From Streptomyces mirabilis (lineage in GTDB: Bacteria > Actinomycetota > Actinomycetes > Streptomycetales > Streptomycetaceae): a stretch of DNA of 64,000 bases. A program made the translations under genes and the position numbers. The notes below the pieces were generated by a model. That model was not told the origin of the DNA. It did not search any database and saw nothing but the letters and a program-made list of their open reading frames with translations. This document shows positions 62,529 through 64,000 of the stretch, piece by piece. Each line of letters opens with the position of its first letter. The first letter of the stretch is position 1. The stretch covers positions 1,178,001 through 1,242,000 of the forward strand of contig NZ_CP074102.1 of assembly GCF_018310535.1 (NCBI RefSeq), written 5' to 3'.

Positions 62529-63274
62529 ATGAGACGCATCGATGTCCACCAGCATGTGCTGCCCCCCGGCCTACACGTGCTCGCTGAAGTCGAAGGGCAG
62601 CCACGCTCCCGGCCGCCGCGAACTGCCACAGCGGAGCCCCGAGCACGCCATCGCCCTGATGGACACCTACGCCGTCGAAACCGCAGTGCTGTCCCTGACC
62701 ACCCCCGGCACCTGGCTGGGTGCCGGAGTCGAGGCGGCTGCCATGGCCGGCAGGTCAACGAGTGCGGCGCGGACCTCGTCGAGGACCGCCCCGACCGGTT
62801 CGGGTACTTCGTCACTTCCCGCACCGTCCGTGCCAGGGCTGCCGCTGTTCGCCGCGGATTTCCTTCTCGACACCACCCCGCGCGGCGGCCAACCTGCTCC
62901 TGCACGGCGTCGCGCGCCGCTACCCCAACCGAAGATCATCCTGTCCCACGCGGGCGATCTCCTCCCTTATGTCGCTCACCGGATCACCGCGGCCCTGGTC
63001 ACCGAGACCGGCCGCGGCTACGAGGAGATCCTCGAGGACCTGCGCAGCTTCTGGTTCGACACCGCCCTGTCTGGCAGACCCTCAGCATCGCCCAGCCTGC
63101 TGGCCTTCGCCCGCCCCGACCGGATGGTCTTCGGAACCGACTGGCCCTTCGCACCCGAGATTCGCCGTCGTTTTATTCACCGGCGACTACGACCGCTGTC
63201 CCGGCCTCGACACCGGCAGCCACCACGCCATCGACCGGAACAACGCCCATGCGCTGTTCCCCCGCCTCTCCTGA
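62529..63274 (+). pseudogene. Amidohydrolase (ACMSD-like), multiply frameshifted
   Basis: The N-terminus MRRIDVHQHVLPPG holds the metal-binding HxH. Further pieces lie in other frames: SPEHAIALMDTYAVETAVLS, LTTPGTWLGAGVEAAAMAG, NECGADLVEDRPDRFGYF, LFAADFLLDTT, IILSHAGDLLPYVAHRITAA, RPDRMVFGTDWPFAPE, SHHAIDRNNAHALFPRLS. At least five frame changes and a missing segment of about 40 residues in the middle make it inactive. The ribosome site GGGAGGAACACCACC is intact. Confidence 0.85.
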
Positions 63275-63322
63275 GCCGTCCCCCTGCCCCTGGCCCCGAG
63301 CCGCGACACCCACGGAGTACCC

Positions 63323-64000
63323 ATGAACGACATCGACGTCCCTGTCCTCATCGTCGGCGGCGGCGGTGCGGGACTCACCGCCTCCATGCTGCTCAGCCGC
63401 ATCGGCGTCGAGTCCCTGCTGGTCACCGCCTGGCCGAGCACCTCCGTCCTGCCCAAGGCCCATGTCCTCAACCAGCGCGCCATGGAAGTCATGCGCGACG
63501 TCGACACGGCCGACACCATCTACGCCGCCTCCACCCCGGCCGAGCAGATGTCCCACACCGCCTGGTACGTCGGCCTGGCCGGCGACCACGAGGAGTACGG
63601 GCGCCGCGTCGCCATGATGGAGGCCTGGGGAGCCGGCGGGAACTCTCCGGAGTGGCTCGCGGCCAGCCCCGAGCGACAGGCCAACCTGCCCCAGATCCGC
63701 CTGGAGCCGGTTCTGCGCGCCCGCGCCGAAGAACTCGCGCCCGGCCGGGTCCGCTTCCACCACGAACTGACCGAACTCAGCCAGGACGACGAGGGCGTCA
63801 CCGCCACCATCACCGACCACGACACCGGCGAGACCTACCAGGTCCGGGCCCGCTACCTGCTGGGCTGCGACGGCGGCCGCACCGTCGGACCCGCCGTGGG
63901 CATCGTCCAGGAGGGCGTGCGCGACCTCGCCCGCGTCGTCTCCTTCCACATCTCCGCCGACCTGTCCCAGGTGGCGACCGACCCCGACGTGCTGATCCGC
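63323..64000 (+). CDS. FAD-dependent aromatic monooxygenase, N-terminal part (cut by window)
   Basis: ATG 63323 follows GGAGTACCC; the frame stays open for 226 codons to the window end. The FAD-binding Rossmann motif VLIVGGGGAGLTASMLLSRI is at residues 8-27, then SVLPKAHVLNQRAMEVMRD, QIRLEPVLRARAEELAPG and YLLGCDGGRTVGPAVGI (the DG motif). This is the phenol/2,4-dichlorophenol hydroxylase-like class A flavoprotein group. It probably hydroxylates an aromatic substrate in the TetR-controlled catabolic set. Confidence 0.9.
   Translation, partial: MNDIDVPVLIVGGGGAGLTASMLLSRIGVESLLVTAWPSTSVLPKAHVLNQRAMEVMRDVDTADTIYAASTPAEQMSHTAWYVGLAGDHEEYGRRVAMMEAWGAGGNSPEWLAASPERQANLPQIRLEPVLRARAEELAPGRVRFHHELTELSQDDEGVTATITDHDTGETYQVRARYLLGCDGGRTVGPAVGIVQEGVRDLARVVSFHISADLSQVATDPDVLIR

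Overview
The window is high-GC actinobacterial DNA. The gene content (SsgA-like sporulation protein, secreted RNase Sa-type ribonuclease, DUF5955, SpoIIE-like phosphatase, the allantoin/malate synthase gene block) and the frequent GTG and TTG starts point to a Streptomyces chromosome. About 1-13.4 kb looks like ordinary, gene-dense chromosome. From about 13.4 kb to the right edge it is an accessory region full of insertion-sequence remnants, duplications, frameshifted genes and regulator/operator pairs.

Left part (0-13.4 kb): sensor kinase, secreted ribonuclease, CorA transporter, then a purine/glyoxylate block. In that block allantoinase and allantoicase run left, an IclR-type regulator (AllR-like) runs right, and malate synthase lies 4 kb downstream, with a MobA-like nucleotidyltransferase just upstream of it. 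Allantoin breakdown yields glyoxylate, which malate synthase uses. Related palindromes lie upstream of both allantoinase and malate synthase. A Usp protein, a MocR regulator, a SelT/Rdx-like protein and a HipA-like kinase fill the rest.

13.4-17.9 kb is a scrapyard: integrase C-terminus, IS110 scrap, response-regulator scrap, a decayed ISAs1 element, a membrane-anchored unknown protein and an SsgA-like protein.

17.9-30.4 kb holds a leftward gene set: 209-aa protein, DyP peroxidase, DUF4331, TPR protein, zinc alcohol dehydrogenase, GTP cyclohydrolase II. Its promoter carries a double TGAGACA-N3-TGTCTCA operator, also found in front of a nearby tetR gene. An 824-bp block (promoter plus first gene) is repeated almost perfectly 6 kb away, abutting a truncated NDH-2 gene upstream of an MFS exporter. 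I consider this the best candidate for an undescribed system.

30.4-50.4 kb is tied together by a second operator family, CCATACG-N-CGTATGG. It lies before a His/Asp-rich secreted protein, a nickel/cobalt permease, a self-sufficient P450-reductase fusion with its alcohol dehydrogenase, and two paralogous tetR genes whose start codons lie inside the operator. A GH15 glucoamylase pseudogene, an AtuA-like pseudogene and a deleted second copy of the adh-P450-tetR-GH15 cassette lie in the same stretch, along with a very large beta-propeller/sedolisin protease and a TrmB/LuxR-like regulator.

50.4-64 kb: SpoIIE-type phosphatase with altered metal-site residues, DUF1003 protein, a large LPG-synthase-like membrane protein, then a TetR-controlled catabolic set (FAH-family hydrolase, acyl-CoA synthetase, DoxX, a wrecked amidohydrolase, and an FAD monooxygenase that runs off the right edge). 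No rRNA, tRNA or CRISPR array was seen.
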